Below, one piece after another: positions 39,549 through 49,557 of a stretch of DNA of 64,000 bases. A program made the translations under genes and the position numbers. The notes beneath the pieces were generated by a model. That model ran no database searches. It saw nothing but the letters and a program-made list of their open reading frames with translations, and was not told the DNA's origin. Source of the DNA: Hyphomicrobiales bacterium (lineage in GTDB: Bacteria > Pseudomonadota > Alphaproteobacteria > Rhizobiales > Phreatobacteraceae); assembly GCA_017304475.1 (NCBI GenBank), contig JAFKKV010000038.1, positions 24,918-88,917 of the forward strand, written 5' to 3'. The stretch's first letter is position 1. The number at the start of each line of letters is the position of its first letter.

Positions 39549-40067
39549 ATGACCAGACGCATTGCGCTCTATACGGGCTCGTTCGATCCGGTGACCAATG
39601 GCCACCTGGACGTCATCCGCCACGCCTGCCGGCTCGCCGACGAGCTGGTGATCGGCATTGGCGTGCACCCCGGCAAGGCGCCGCTGTTCACCGCCGACGA
39701 GCGCGTCGCCATGCTCGAGGAGGTCTGCGGCCCGGTGGCGGCAGCCGAGAACTGCGTGCTCAGGACCATCACCTTCGACGACCTGGCGGTCTGGGCGGCC
39801 CAGCGCGTCGGCGCGACCCTGTTCATCCGGGGCCTGCGCGACGGCACCGATCTCGACTACGAGATGCAGATGGCGGGCATGAATGCCGGCATGGCGCCCG
39901 ACGTCCAGACCATTTTTCTGCCCGCTTCCCCCAGCGTCCGCCCCATCACCGCCACGCTGGTGCGTCAAATCGCGCTGATGGGCGGCGATGTCAGAAGCTT
40001 CGTGCCGCCCGCCGTCGCCAGCGCGCTGGCCGCCAAAGTGCCCAACCGGACGCCCCAGCGCGGCTGA
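39549..40067 (+). CDS. coaD: Phosphopantetheine adenylyltransferase
   Basis: A 172-residue nucleotidyltransferase for the fourth step of coenzyme A synthesis. The ATP-binding TGSFDPVTNGHLDVI (residues 9-23, HxGH-type motif) and RGLRDGTDLDYEMQMAGMN are standard. The usual ISSSLVR segment reads PITATLVRQIA, a form I would expect in this order. The start ATG 39549 is chosen because similarity begins there. It is followed by two cyclophilin genes, a conserved alphaproteobacterial order. Confidence 0.95.
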   Translation: MTRRIALYTGSFDPVTNGHLDVIRHACRLADELVIGIGVHPGKAPLFTADERVAMLEEVCGPVAAAENCVLRTITFDDLAVWAAQRVGATLFIRGLRDGTDLDYEMQMAGMNAGMAPDVQTIFLPASPSVRPITATLVRQIALMGGDVRSFVPPAVASALAAKVPNRTPQRG

Positions 40068-40089
40068 CCTTTTCGTCGGAGATTCCATC

Positions 40090-40644
40090 GTGAAACGTCG
40101 TCTCTTTCTTGCCCAAGCCCTGGTTCTCGGCGCCGCCCTGCCGGCTGCCGCCCAGGCGATCCGCCTGCCGGCCGGCCTCGATCCGGAAAACACCCTGGTG
40201 ATCGAGCTGAAGGACAATGCCCAGGTCATCATCAAGCTGCGTCCGGACCTCGCGCCCAATCACGTCGCCCGGATCAAGACCCTGGCGCGCCAGGGTTTCT
40301 ACAACGGCATCGTGTTCCACCGCGTGATCGAGGGCTTCATGGCCCAGACCGGCGATCCGACCGGCACCGGCACCGGCGGCTCGCCGCTCGGCAATCTCAA
40401 TGCCGAGTTCTCGCGCGAGCCTTTCGTGCGCGGCGTGCTGGGCATGGCGCGGGCCCAGAGCCCGAATTCGGCCAATTCGCAGTTCTTCATCATGTTCCGC
40501 GAATATCCGTCCCTGAACAACCAGTACACGGTGGTCGGCCAGGTCGTGCAGGGCATGGAAGCCGTGGACAAGATCAAGCGCGGCGAGCCGGTGCGCGATC
40601 CCGACAAGATGATCCGCGTGCGCGTCGCCGCCGACATCCGCTGA
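40090..40644 (+). CDS. ppiA: Cyclophilin-type peptidyl-prolyl isomerase, exported
   Basis: A 184-residue cyclophilin. GTG 40090 (after GGAG) gives a Sec signal peptide, KRRLFLAQALVLGAALPAAAQ, so the enzyme acts in the periplasm. Catalytic-core motifs are FYNGIVFHRVIEGFMAQTGD, NSQFFIMF and a W-less C-terminus, as in bacterial cyclophilins. Its paralogue without a signal peptide follows after 34 bp. Confidence 0.9.
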   Translation: MKRRLFLAQALVLGAALPAAAQAIRLPAGLDPENTLVIELKDNAQVIIKLRPDLAPNHVARIKTLARQGFYNGIVFHRVIEGFMAQTGDPTGTGTGGSPLGNLNAEFSREPFVRGVLGMARAQSPNSANSQFFIMFREYPSLNNQYTVVGQVVQGMEAVDKIKRGEPVRDPDKMIRVRVAADIR

Positions 40645-40678
40645 TTTAGACCCTACCCCCACGAGAAGGACGCCGACG

Positions 40679-41179
<501 letters not shown>

Positions 41180-41197
41180 GACCTTGTGATAGGTGAC

Positions 41198-41237
41198 ACG
41201 GCGCCCGGGCCTCGCCCCGGGCGCCGTTTGCTTTTTG
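41198..41237 (+). terminator. Strong Rho-independent terminator after ppiB
   Basis: A perfect 12-bp stem (41198-41209 with 41216-41227), loop CCTCGC, followed by TTTGCTTTTT. It separates the coaD-ppi-ppi unit from queA-tgt. Confidence 0.9.
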
Positions 41238-41244
41238 GATCGCC

Positions 41245-42354
41245 ATGCGCGTCGACCTGTTCGATTTCGACCTGCCGCCCGACCGGATCGCGCTGAGGCC
41301 CGCGAGCCCGCGTGACGAGGCGCGCCTCATGGTGGTCGCGCCGGGGGCCGCGATCGTCGATGCCCATGTCCGCGATTTGGCCGATTTGCTGCAGCCGGGC
41401 GACGCCTTGGTTTTCAACGATACGCGGGTGATCCCGGCCCAGCTCGAAGGCCTGCGCCGGCGCGACGGCACTTCCGCCGGCGTCTCGGCGACCCTGCACC
41501 GGCGCGTCGCACCGGATCGCTGGCTCGCCTTCGTCAGGGGCGCGAAGAAGCTTCAGCCCGGCGACCGCGTGCAGTTCGGCGAGACCCCGGAGGCCTGCCT
41601 GCTCAACGCGCTGGACGCGACCGTGGTGTCGAAAGACGATGACGGCGTGGTCTTCGCCTTCGACCTCTCCGGCGCCTTTCTCGACGAGGCGATCGACCGG
41701 GTCGGCCACATCCCCTTGCCGCCTTATATCGCCTCCAAGCGGCCGGAGGACCAGCGGGACCGGGCCGACTATCAGACGGTCTATGCCCGCGACGAGGGGT
41801 CGGTGGCCGCCCCCACCGCCGGCCTGCACTTCACGCCCGGCCTGATGGAACGGCTGAAGGCACGCGGCATCGACCTGCATTTCCTCACCCTGCATGTCGG
41901 CGCCGGCACCTTCCTGCCGGTCAAGTCCGACGATACCGCCGATCACAAGATGCATCCCGAATTCGGCCTGGTGACAGCAGAGGTCGCCGATGCGCTGAAC
42001 GCGACGCGCCGGCGCGGGGGACGGGTGGTGGCGGTCGGCACCACTTCGCTCCGGCTCCTGGAAAGCGCGACGGGCGAGGATGGCGTGATCCGCCCCTTCG
42101 CCGCGGAAACCGCCATTTTCATCACGCCGGGCTACCGGTTCCGCGCGGTCGACGCGCTGATGACCAATTTCCACCTGCCGCGCTCGACGCTGTTCATGCT
42201 GGTCTCGGCCTTTGCCGGCCTGGAGACCATGCAGGCGGCCTATGCCCGGGCGATCGCCACCGGCTATCGCTTCTATTCCTATGGCGACGGCAGCCTGCTG
42301 TTCCGCAAGTTCGCCGTTTCGCCTGCCGCCGTTTCGCCCGGAGAGGCCCGCTGA
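41245..42354 (+). CDS. queA: S-adenosylmethionine:tRNA ribosyltransferase-isomerase
   Basis: A 369-residue enzyme that adds the epoxycyclopentanediol group to preQ1 at tRNA position 34. Standard landmarks are the N-terminus FDLPPDRIALRPASPRDEAR, FNDTRVIPAQL, the GHIPLPPYI motif, SVAAPTAGLHFT and the C-terminal NFHLPRSTLFMLVSAFAG. Length is slightly above E. coli QueA. It overlaps tgt by 1 bp (TGATG). Confidence 0.96.
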   Translation: MRVDLFDFDLPPDRIALRPASPRDEARLMVVAPGAAIVDAHVRDLADLLQPGDALVFNDTRVIPAQLEGLRRRDGTSAGVSATLHRRVAPDRWLAFVRGAKKLQPGDRVQFGETPEACLLNALDATVVSKDDDGVVFAFDLSGAFLDEAIDRVGHIPLPPYIASKRPEDQRDRADYQTVYARDEGSVAAPTAGLHFTPGLMERLKARGIDLHFLTLHVGAGTFLPVKSDDTADHKMHPEFGLVTAEVADALNATRRRGGRVVAVGTTSLRLLESATGEDGVIRPFAAETAIFITPGYRFRAVDALMTNFHLPRSTLFMLVSAFAGLETMQAAYARAIATGYRFYSYGDGSLLFRKFAVSPAAVSPGEAR

Positions 42355-43538
42355 TGTCGCATCGTCTCGACCAGGAACCGGCGGCCGCGCCGGCGGGCGA
42401 TATCCCGGCCGGGTTCTCGTTCCGGATCGACGGCCGCGACGGCGCGGCGCGCACCGGCGTGATCCGGACGCCGCGCGGGGCGATCCGCACGCCGGCCTTC
42501 ATGCCGGTCGGGACGCAGGCAACCGTCAAGGGCATGTATATGGATCAGGTGCGCGCTCTCGGCGCCGACGTGATCCTGGGCAATACCTATCACCTGATGC
42601 TCAGGCCGGGCGCCGAGCGGGTCGCGGCACTTGGCGGCCTGCATCGCTTCGGCGGCTGGAGCGGGCCGATCCTGACCGATTCCGGCGGCTTCCAGGTGAT
42701 GTCACTGTCCAAGCTGCGCAAGCTCAACGAGCAGGGCGTGACCTTTTCCAGTCATATCGACGGCAGCCGCTTCGAACTGACGCCGGAACGCTCGGTCGAG
42801 ATCCAGGGACTGCTCGGTTCCGACATCCAGATGCAGCTTGACGAATGCGTGGCGCTGCCCAATGAGCGGGCGGTGATCGACAAGGCCATGCGGCTGTCGA
42901 TCCGCTGGGCCGAGCGTTCGAAGCGCGCCTTCGAAAGCCAGCCGAAGGGCAGGGCGCTGTTCGGTATCGTCCAGGGCGGCGATCAGCCCGATCTCCGGGT
43001 CGAGAGCGCCCGGGCGCTCGCCGAGATGGACTTCCCCGGCTATTCGATCGGCGGCCTGGCGGTCGGCGAGCCGCAGGACGTCATGCTCGCCATGATCGAG
43101 ACGGTCATGCCGCATCTGCCCGACGCCAAGCCGCATTATCTGATGGGGGTGGGCACGCCCGACGACCTGATCGCGGCGATCGGGCGTGGCATCGACATGT
43201 TCGACTGCGTCATGCCGACACGCAACGGCCGCCACGGCCAGGCCTTCTCGCGTTTCGGCAAGCTCAATTTCCGCAATGCCCGCCACGCCGAGGATCCGCG
43301 GCCGGTCGACGAGACCTCGTCCTGCCCGGCGGCGCGCGACTATTCGCGGGCCTATCTGCATCACCTGGTCCGCACCGAGGAGATGCTCGGCTCCATGCTG
43401 GTGACCTGGATCAACCTTGCCTATTACCAGGACCTGATGGCGGGAGCGCGCGCGGCCATCGCCGCCGGCCGCTTCGCCGACTATGCGGCGGAAGTGAGCG
43501 AGGGCTGGCAGCGCGGCGACATCGCGCCGCGGGGCTAA
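42354..43538 (+). CDS. tgt: tRNA-guanine transglycosylase with a degenerate zinc site
   Basis: A 394-residue enzyme that swaps guanine-34 for preQ1 in tRNAs with GUN anticodons. The substrate-binding and catalytic regions are intact: ILTDSGGFQVMSL (first Asp), the GGLAVGEP loop, and FDCVMPTRNGRHG (nucleophile Asp). The zinc site is not: the C-x-C-x-x-C motif reads SSCPAA (Ser322, Cys324, Ala327) and the His of TEHNIA is Ile353 in VTWINLAYY, so three of four ligands are missing. An N-terminal extension of about 25 residues is present. Translation is coupled to queA. Confidence 0.94.
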   Translation: MSHRLDQEPAAAPAGDIPAGFSFRIDGRDGAARTGVIRTPRGAIRTPAFMPVGTQATVKGMYMDQVRALGADVILGNTYHLMLRPGAERVAALGGLHRFGGWSGPILTDSGGFQVMSLSKLRKLNEQGVTFSSHIDGSRFELTPERSVEIQGLLGSDIQMQLDECVALPNERAVIDKAMRLSIRWAERSKRAFESQPKGRALFGIVQGGDQPDLRVESARALAEMDFPGYSIGGLAVGEPQDVMLAMIETVMPHLPDAKPHYLMGVGTPDDLIAAIGRGIDMFDCVMPTRNGRHGQAFSRFGKLNFRNARHAEDPRPVDETSSCPAARDYSRAYLHHLVRTEEMLGSMLVTWINLAYYQDLMAGARAAIAAGRFADYAAEVSEGWQRGDIAPRG

Positions 43539-43648
43539 GCCGGTTCACGCTTCCCGGCAACGGGTGGCGCCAATGGATTCAAACCCGTCGCAGGACGTGC
43601 GCGTGCGCAACGGAAACGGAAGCGGATTGTCCGGCTTTCGACGCGCGC

Positions 43649-43806
43649 TACGTCACCCCCGGCGAGCGAAGCGAGGGAAGGGGGTCCAGGAGTTGCAGGG
43701 CTCTTTGCCGCGACGCTGCGAAGCTTCCGTTGAGGCCATGCTCCGATGGCGCTGTCTGTCGACTCCTGGACCCCCTTCCCTCGCTTCGCTCGCCGGGGGT
43801 GACGTA
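43649..43806. repeat. Palindromic repeat family C, copy 1 (perfect 44-bp inverted repeat)
   Basis: The arms 43649-43692 and 43763-43806 are exact reverse complements over 44 bp. Each holds TACGTCACCCCCGGCGAGCG at its outer part, a CGAAGCGAGGGAAGGGGGT core and CCAGGAG at the inner end. The 70-nt centre is unrelated to that of copy 2. It fills the space between convergent tgt and ppk2. Confidence 0.92.
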
Positions 43807-43834
43807 GAGAATGTCGAAAACCGGACAGCCCACT

Positions 43835-44659
<825 letters not shown>

Positions 44660-44820
44660 GGCGTGCAACCGTGGCTGGTGGACGGACCCCATTGTTCGGC
44701 CGAGCCGGCTTCCGGCGCAAGGGCATGCATCCATTCGCCGGCCGTGCGTGTTCAGGCGGGCAGATGCTGTCGCCTTAGGCCCTTGGGCCGTGCGGCGCGC
44801 CATACAGGGGAGACATCGAT

Positions 44821-45186
44821 ATGCGTATTCTCGTCCTTGCCGCGGCGGTCACGGCCGTCATGGCGGTTTCGCCCGCGGGCGCTCAGCAGCTGGAGAATTA
44901 CGAAAGTTGGGCCGTGCTGCAGCCGAGCTTCCCGAGCACCGGCGGCAACGGCATCATGATCGGCGAATACCGTCCGGTCATCGTCGGCAGGACCTGCTCG
45001 ACCCGCTTCACCGCGACCGAGCCGAATGGCACGGTCTATCGCAATGTCGTCGAGTTCGACGCGGTCGACGCGCAGGGCGGCACGCTGTGCACCAATGGCC
45101 GCTGGCGTTCGGAAGACGGCAGCGCGTCGGGCACGACGCCGTTCCGGGTCTTCTTCAAGGACGGTGTCGTCCGCGGCTCGCCGTGA
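44821..45186 (+). CDS. Small secreted protein of unknown function
   Basis: A 121-residue protein with a Sec signal peptide (MRILVLAAAVTAVMAVSPAGA) and a mature domain rich in beta-strand patterns and two cysteines (TCSTRFT and LCTNGRW) that could form a disulfide. No domain is recognised. Expected location is the periplasm. The next gene lies 26 bp downstream. Confidence 0.65.
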   Translation: MRILVLAAAVTAVMAVSPAGAQQLENYESWAVLQPSFPSTGGNGIMIGEYRPVIVGRTCSTRFTATEPNGTVYRNVVEFDAVDAQGGTLCTNGRWRSEDGSASGTTPFRVFFKDGVVRGSP

Positions 45187-45212
45187 GCCTCGTCTGAACC
45201 GGCAGGGAGCGG

Positions 45213-45485
45213 ATGGCCATGTTCGACTGGTTTCGTCGATACGGCGCGGCACGAGCGCTGCGCAAACGGATCGCGGCGCTGACGCCGGAGGAGCGGCAAG
45301 CCATCCTGGCAGCCTCGCCGTTCGAGGCGGCGGGCTTCCAGGGCGAGGGTTTCCACGTGTTCCGCAAGGATCTGAGCGATCTGGAGACGGCCTATGTCAC
45401 TTCGCTCGGCGAAGTCGACGGCCGGACCGCCGAGGACTGGCTGATCGCGCGGGCGCTGGAAAAGGACAATGCCCGCCCGAAATGA
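45213..45485 (+). CDS. Small hypothetical protein
   Basis: A 90-residue cytoplasmic protein: MFDWFRRYGAARALRKRIAA, TPEERQAILAASPFEA, then FRKDLSDLETAYVTSLGEVD. The helical, charged composition suggests a small folded domain; no family is recognised. GGAG precedes the start. Its stop codon lies in the loop of a hairpin (45471-45495). Confidence 0.6.
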   Translation: MAMFDWFRRYGAARALRKRIAALTPEERQAILAASPFEAAGFQGEGFHVFRKDLSDLETAYVTSLGEVDGRTAEDWLIARALEKDNARPK

Positions 45486-45495
45486 CCGGGCGGGC
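45471..45495. terminator. Hairpin with a stop codon in its loop, between convergent genes
   Basis: GCCCGCCCG (45471-45479) pairs with CGGGCGGGC (45487-45495) around a 7-nt loop containing the TGA stop of the gene at 45213. It resembles the hairpin at 25985-26004; no T-run follows. Confidence 0.4.
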
Positions 45496-45519
45496 ACGGG
45501 GTCTCCGCGCGCGCGGGGA

Positions 45520-46080
45520 TCACCAGACGCGCCGGCAGACCCGCTGGCGGAAGCCGTCATAGGTGACCACGACGCGGCAGCAGCGGGTCACCCAGACCGG
45601 CTCGCCCCAGGCATTGACGCGCAGGACGCGGCGGCAGGCCGGCCCGCCCCAGCCGCCGATCGGCGCGCCGACAAAGGCCGGTCCCCAGGGGCGGCGATAG
45701 CCCCAGCCCGGGCGATGCCAGCGCGGGCCATGCCAGCCGGGCCCGCCCCATCCGCCGCCGAAATGCCGGCGATGGCCCCAGCCGCCGCCGAAATGGCGAT
45801 GACCGCCGAAGCCGCCGCGATGAAATCCGCCGCGGTGGAACCCGCCATGGCGAAAGCCGCCGCCGCGATGAAAGCCGCCCCGGTGGCCGCCGCCGCGATG
45901 GCCGCGCATTTCGACCGGCAGGCCGGGGGACGCGGTGCCCGCGGGAGCGGAGACGGGCGCCAGCGCCGCGCGCTCGCGGGGCGCTTCGGCGGCGCGCGCC
46001 GGCGCCACCGCGCTTGCCGCCGCCAGCGCCAAGGCGAGGGAGCCGAAAACGATGCCAAGATGTGAGCCGAGCTTGCGCAT
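45520..46080 (-). CDS. Secreted Gly/His-rich protein with Cys-rich C-terminus
   Basis: A 186-residue protein with a Sec signal peptide (about residues 1-30, ending PARAAEA), a central tract of GGFHRGG and FGGHRHFGGGW repeats (about 58-125), then a Trp/Pro-rich segment and a C-terminal block VNAWGEPVWVTRCCRV with five cysteines in the last 45 residues. Similar proteins are common in Hyphomicrobiales and have no fixed role; the histidines could bind metal. GGGAGG precedes ATG 46078-46080. Confidence 0.72.
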   Translation of the reverse strand: MRKLGSHLGIVFGSLALALAAASAVAPARAAEAPRERAALAPVSAPAGTASPGLPVEMRGHRGGGHRGGFHRGGGFRHGGFHRGGFHRGGFGGHRHFGGGWGHRRHFGGGWGGPGWHGPRWHRPGWGYRRPWGPAFVGAPIGGWGGPACRRVLRVNAWGEPVWVTRCCRVVVTYDGFRQRVCRRVW

Positions 46081-46326
46081 GATGTCCTCCCTGTCGCGGG
46101 ACATGCGCCGGCGCGCGCTCAGATCGCGCGGGCTCAGGTGCCGCTGATGGATGAAGTGACGATCCGGTCCGATCCGGTCGGCCTTAACCTTCCGGCCAAC
46201 AGGCTGAACCAAAGCTGAATTTTCGTGTCATTCTCGGGACATGTCGGCGCGGTCGCTTGCGTCGCCCGGACCGCCCCGCAATAGTGGCGGCTTGTTTCTG
46301 CCTTCGCGTTGGGGAGCGTGAAATCC

Positions 46327-47607
46327 ATGAAGGCCATCATCGTCGGCGGCGGCATTGGCGGGCTCACCACAGCCCTGATGCTCAAGGCCCGCGGCATCGA
46401 TTGCGAGATCTACGAGCAGTCTTCCGAGATCCGCGAACTGGGGGTGGGCATCAACACGCTGCCCCATGCCATCAAGGAACTGGCCGGCCTCGGCCTGCTG
46501 CCCCGGCTCGACGAGGTGGCGGTGCGCACCCACGAGCTGATCTATACCAACCGCTTCGGCCAGGAGGTCTGGCGCGAGCCGCGCGGGCTCGAGGCCGGCT
46601 TCGACGTGCCGCAATTCTCCATCCATCGCGGCCGCCTGCAGACGGTGATCCACCAGGCGGTGCGCTCGCGGCTCGGCGAAAGCCGGATCTTCACCGGCCA
46701 TCGGCTGGGCTCGTGGCGCCAGGACGAGGCCGGCGTCACCGCCTATTTCTTCGATCGCGACGGCCACCACCGGCACACCGCGACCGGCGACGTCCTGATC
46801 GGGGCCGATGGCATCCATTCCGCCGTCAGGGCCGGGCTGTTCCCGAACGAAGGGCCGCCGGCCTGGAACGGCCTGATGCTGTGGCGCGGCGCGCTCGACT
46901 GGCCGGAATTCCTGACCGGCCGTTCGATGGTGATCGCCGGCGGGATGAATGCCAAGCTGGTGATCTATCCGATCGCCGAAGGGCTCTCGCCCGGCCGCAA
47001 ACTGACCAATTGGGCTGTCCTTGCCAGAACCGGCGAGGGCAACACGCCGCCGCCGCGCCGCGAGGACTGGTCGCGGGCAGGGCGGTTCGAAGACCTCATG
47101 CCCCATGTGAAGCGCTTCTCGATCCCCTATCTCGACGCCCAGCGGATGATCGAGGCGACCATCGAGTTCTGGGAATATCCGATGTGTGACCGCGATCCGC
47201 TGCCGCGCTGGAGCCATGGCCGGGTGACCTTGCTGGGGGATGCCGCCCATCCGATGTATCCGGTCGGCTCCAACGGTGCCTCGCAGGCCATTCTCGACGC
47301 GCGCTGCCTGGCCGACCTGCTGGTCTCCGCGGATCATCCTATGCAGGCGCTCTGGGCCTATGAGCAGGCTCGCCTGCCGGCGACCGCCCAGATCGTCCGG
47401 ATGAACCGCAGCGGCGGGCCGGAAGGCGTCATCGACGCGGTCGAGGCCCGGGCGCCCGACGGCTTCACCGATATCGACAAGGTGCTGACCTTCGAGGAGC
47501 GCAAGGCCATCGTGCGCGGTTATGCTTCGACCGCCGGCTTCACCCAGGAAAAGGTGAACCAAGAGAAGGTGAACGAGGACAAGGCGAACCAGGCCAGGGC
47601 GGCCTGA
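46327..47607 (+). CDS. FAD-dependent monooxygenase (PHBH/PhzS-like)
   Basis: A 426-residue group A flavoprotein monooxygenase. The Rossmann FAD motif is AIIVGGGIGGLTTALML (residues 3-19), the DG motif is LIGADGIHSAVR (about 156-167), and the GD motif is LLGDAAHPMYPVGSNG (about 301-316). It most resembles 5-methylphenazine-1-carboxylate 1-monooxygenase-like proteins; the aromatic substrate is unknown. The C-terminus consists of three 5-residue repeats (KVNQE, KVNED, KANQA) encoded by a 15-bp tandem repeat at 47551-47595. Confidence 0.87.
   Translation: MKAIIVGGGIGGLTTALMLKARGIDCEIYEQSSEIRELGVGINTLPHAIKELAGLGLLPRLDEVAVRTHELIYTNRFGQEVWREPRGLEAGFDVPQFSIHRGRLQTVIHQAVRSRLGESRIFTGHRLGSWRQDEAGVTAYFFDRDGHHRHTATGDVLIGADGIHSAVRAGLFPNEGPPAWNGLMLWRGALDWPEFLTGRSMVIAGGMNAKLVIYPIAEGLSPGRKLTNWAVLARTGEGNTPPPRREDWSRAGRFEDLMPHVKRFSIPYLDAQRMIEATIEFWEYPMCDRDPLPRWSHGRVTLLGDAAHPMYPVGSNGASQAILDARCLADLLVSADHPMQALWAYEQARLPATAQIVRMNRSGGPEGVIDAVEARAPDGFTDIDKVLTFEERKAIVRGYASTAGFTQEKVNQEKVNEDKANQARAA
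47551..47595 (+). repeat. 15-bp tandem repeat in the 3' end of the monooxygenase gene
   Basis: Three copies of an AAGGTGAACCAAGAG-like unit lie at 47551, 47566 and 47581. The length is a multiple of three, so copy changes would lengthen or shorten the tail without shifting frame. Confidence 0.8.
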
Positions 47608-47613
47608 GCTCTC

Positions 47614-47731
47614 GGTGCGCGCAAGCGCACCGCGAAGGACGGCGAACCTTCATGCGAGGCACCGCGGCATTCATCTTCGGGATGGTCAGGAGCCGCGCCG
47701 GGCAGGCCGGCACGGCTTGCCTCGCGGCTCC
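47614..47731 (+). other. Two strong hairpins in a gene-free stretch
   Basis: GGTGCGC-GCAA-GCGCACC (47614-47631) is a 7-bp stem with a GNRA tetraloop, just after the monooxygenase stop. A longer hairpin follows at 47689-47731 (outer GGAGCCGCG/CGCGGCTCC, inner GGCAGGCC/GGCTTGCC). No T-run follows either. They may be 3'-end structures or repeat remnants. Confidence 0.4.
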
Positions 47732-47891
47732 GGCCTCGCTATGACGGCGGCGTCGCGCCGGCTGAACGGCGGGATCGTAAGCGTTCACGAGAATCAACGC
47801 GCTATCCCGAGGAGGCTCCGAGCCCCAGGGGCGGCGTGTCCTTGACTACGGACAGGCCGCAGCGCGGCTCGGTCCAGTGAACGGAACTTCC

Positions 47892-48173
47892 ATGATGACA
47901 TCCGAATTCAGCCGTGCCGGCGGCCGCCGCCGCCTGCGCAAACTGCCGCCACGTTATGCCGCCCTGGTCATGCCGCTGGTGTTGTCGATCCTGATGACCG
48001 CGGTGGTCTCGGCGGTCTCGACGGCGCTCAATCTCGGCCTGTCGGCAGACTTCCCCGGCCGATGGGCCGAAGCCTGGGCGCTGTCCTGGCTGGTGGCCTT
48101 CCCGACCTTGCTGATGGTGCTGCCGCTGGTCCGGCGTATCGTCGGCGCGCTGGTCGAGACGCCGAGGCCCTGA
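47892..48173 (+). CDS. DUF2798 family small membrane protein
   Basis: A 93-residue protein with two membrane segments (about residues 25-46 and 63-83). DUF2798 features are KLPPRYAALVMPLVLSILMT and WLVAFPTLLMVLPLVRRIV. Family function is unknown. A GTG 15 bp upstream is an alternative start. It stands between the monooxygenase and a hydrolase, all on the plus strand but with gaps of more than 200 bp. Confidence 0.8.
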   Translation: MMTSEFSRAGGRRRLRKLPPRYAALVMPLVLSILMTAVVSAVSTALNLGLSADFPGRWAEAWALSWLVAFPTLLMVLPLVRRIVGALVETPRP

Positions 48174-48420
48174 GGCGGCCGGCCGCCCGAAACGGCAATG
48201 CGGCACCCGGCCGGTGCCGCATTCGCCTCGGCCACTCGCAGGCCGCGGGTCGCCTGCAGCAGCGCGGATAACGTTCGGACCCGGCTTCGCAATGCGGCTA
48301 TAGTGCCCGGGCCGGCGGCGCTCGCGGGAAGCTTTCATGGTCATGCGGACCTGCCCTGGAGGCGGGCAAAACCGGTTCTCTCACGCCCATTCGACGCTCT
48401 TTTGACCAAGGAGAAGGATG

Positions 48421-49113
48421 ATGGCAGGCAAACCGAATATCGTGCTGGTGCATGGCGCATGGGGTGACGGGTCGCATTGGCGCCACGTCATTCTGCCGCT
48501 TCACGCCAAGGGCTATCGCGTCACCGCGGTGCAGAACCCCTTGACGTCGCTCGCCGACGATGTCGACCGCACCAGCCGGCTGGCGGCGGCCCAGGACGGC
48601 CCGACCTTGCTGGTCGGCCATTCCTATGGCGGCGCGGTCATCAGCGGCGCCGGGCACGACGCCAATGTCGTCGGCCTGGTCTATGTGGCGGCTTTCGCGC
48701 CCGACGAAGGCGACAGCCTCGGCAGTATCTTCGCCAGGCGCGAGCCGCCGGCGGGCGCCGCCAATATCCGGCCCGACAAGGACGGCTTCCTGTGGATCGC
48801 GCCCGACAGGTTCCGCGACAGCTTCTGCCAGGACCTCGATGAGAACGAGGCCTGGGTGATGGCGCTTTCGCAAAAGCCGATCGCCGGGCGCTGTTTCGAG
48901 GACAAGGCCGGCCCACCGGCCTGGAAGAGCAAGCCGAGCTGGTACCAGGTCTCGACCGAGGACCGCATGATCCCGCCGGAGACCGAGGCCTGGATGGCGA
49001 GCCGCATGGGCGCCCGCAAGACGATGTCGCTCAATGCCAGCCATGCTTCGCTGGCCTCGCACCCGGGCGAGATTGTCGGATTGATCGAAGAAGCGGCCAG
49101 CGCGGTGACGTGA
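48421..49113 (+). CDS. Alpha/beta hydrolase (esterase-like)
   Basis: A 230-residue hydrolase resembling the salicylate-binding-protein/pyrethroid-esterase-like branch. The oxyanion motif is VLVHGAWGDGSHW (residues 8-20), the nucleophile is Ser68 in VGHSYGG, and Asp in STEDRMIPP and His in ASHASLASHP complete the triad. AAGGAG lies 7 bp before ATG 48421, so this start is preferred over the adjacent ATG 48418. No signal peptide is seen. The substrate is unknown. Confidence 0.87.
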   Translation: MAGKPNIVLVHGAWGDGSHWRHVILPLHAKGYRVTAVQNPLTSLADDVDRTSRLAAAQDGPTLLVGHSYGGAVISGAGHDANVVGLVYVAAFAPDEGDSLGSIFARREPPAGAANIRPDKDGFLWIAPDRFRDSFCQDLDENEAWVMALSQKPIAGRCFEDKAGPPAWKSKPSWYQVSTEDRMIPPETEAWMASRMGARKTMSLNASHASLASHPGEIVGLIEEAASAVT

Positions 49114-49255
49114 GCCCGTGAGGGGTGGCTTCGCGGTGGACGATGTGAACCGGCCGAGGGCCGCCTGAGCGCCGGCTGTGCACAGAGGCGCCGGCATACA
49201 ACAGTGCCGGTGTCGTCCTCCATTCATTGGATACCTCTCCCCGGCGGGAGTTCTC

Positions 49256-49411
49256 TACGTCACCCCCGGCGAGCGAAGCGAGGGAAGGGGGTCCAGGAGT
49301 TGCAGAGCGCGACGTCGCCGTCGCGAAATCAGCTCGTCGAGATGCGCTGAGGGTGCGGATGAAGCGGCCCCTGGACCCCCTTCCCTCGCTTCGCTCGCCG
49401 GGGGTGACGTA
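49256..49411. repeat. Palindromic repeat family C, copy 2
   Basis: The left arm 49256-49299 is identical to that of copy 1 (43649-43692). The right arm 49370-49411 is its reverse complement except at the innermost bases. The centre (49300-49369) differs. It lies in the 444-bp gene-free stretch 49114-49557 between convergent hydrolase and cupin genes; nothing else is recognisable there. Confidence 0.9.
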
Positions 49412-49557
49412 CTGTGCGTGTGTGTAACGCGTCGTGTGAACCCCGTGGCCCCGCCGGGGAGAGGTGTGGGCAGTGGTTCGCGCGCGAGCCTCCGGAGGCA
49501 TCCGGTTCAGGCGCGGACGCGGAAATCGCCCGCCAAGCCGCCGGAACCTCTACCGGT

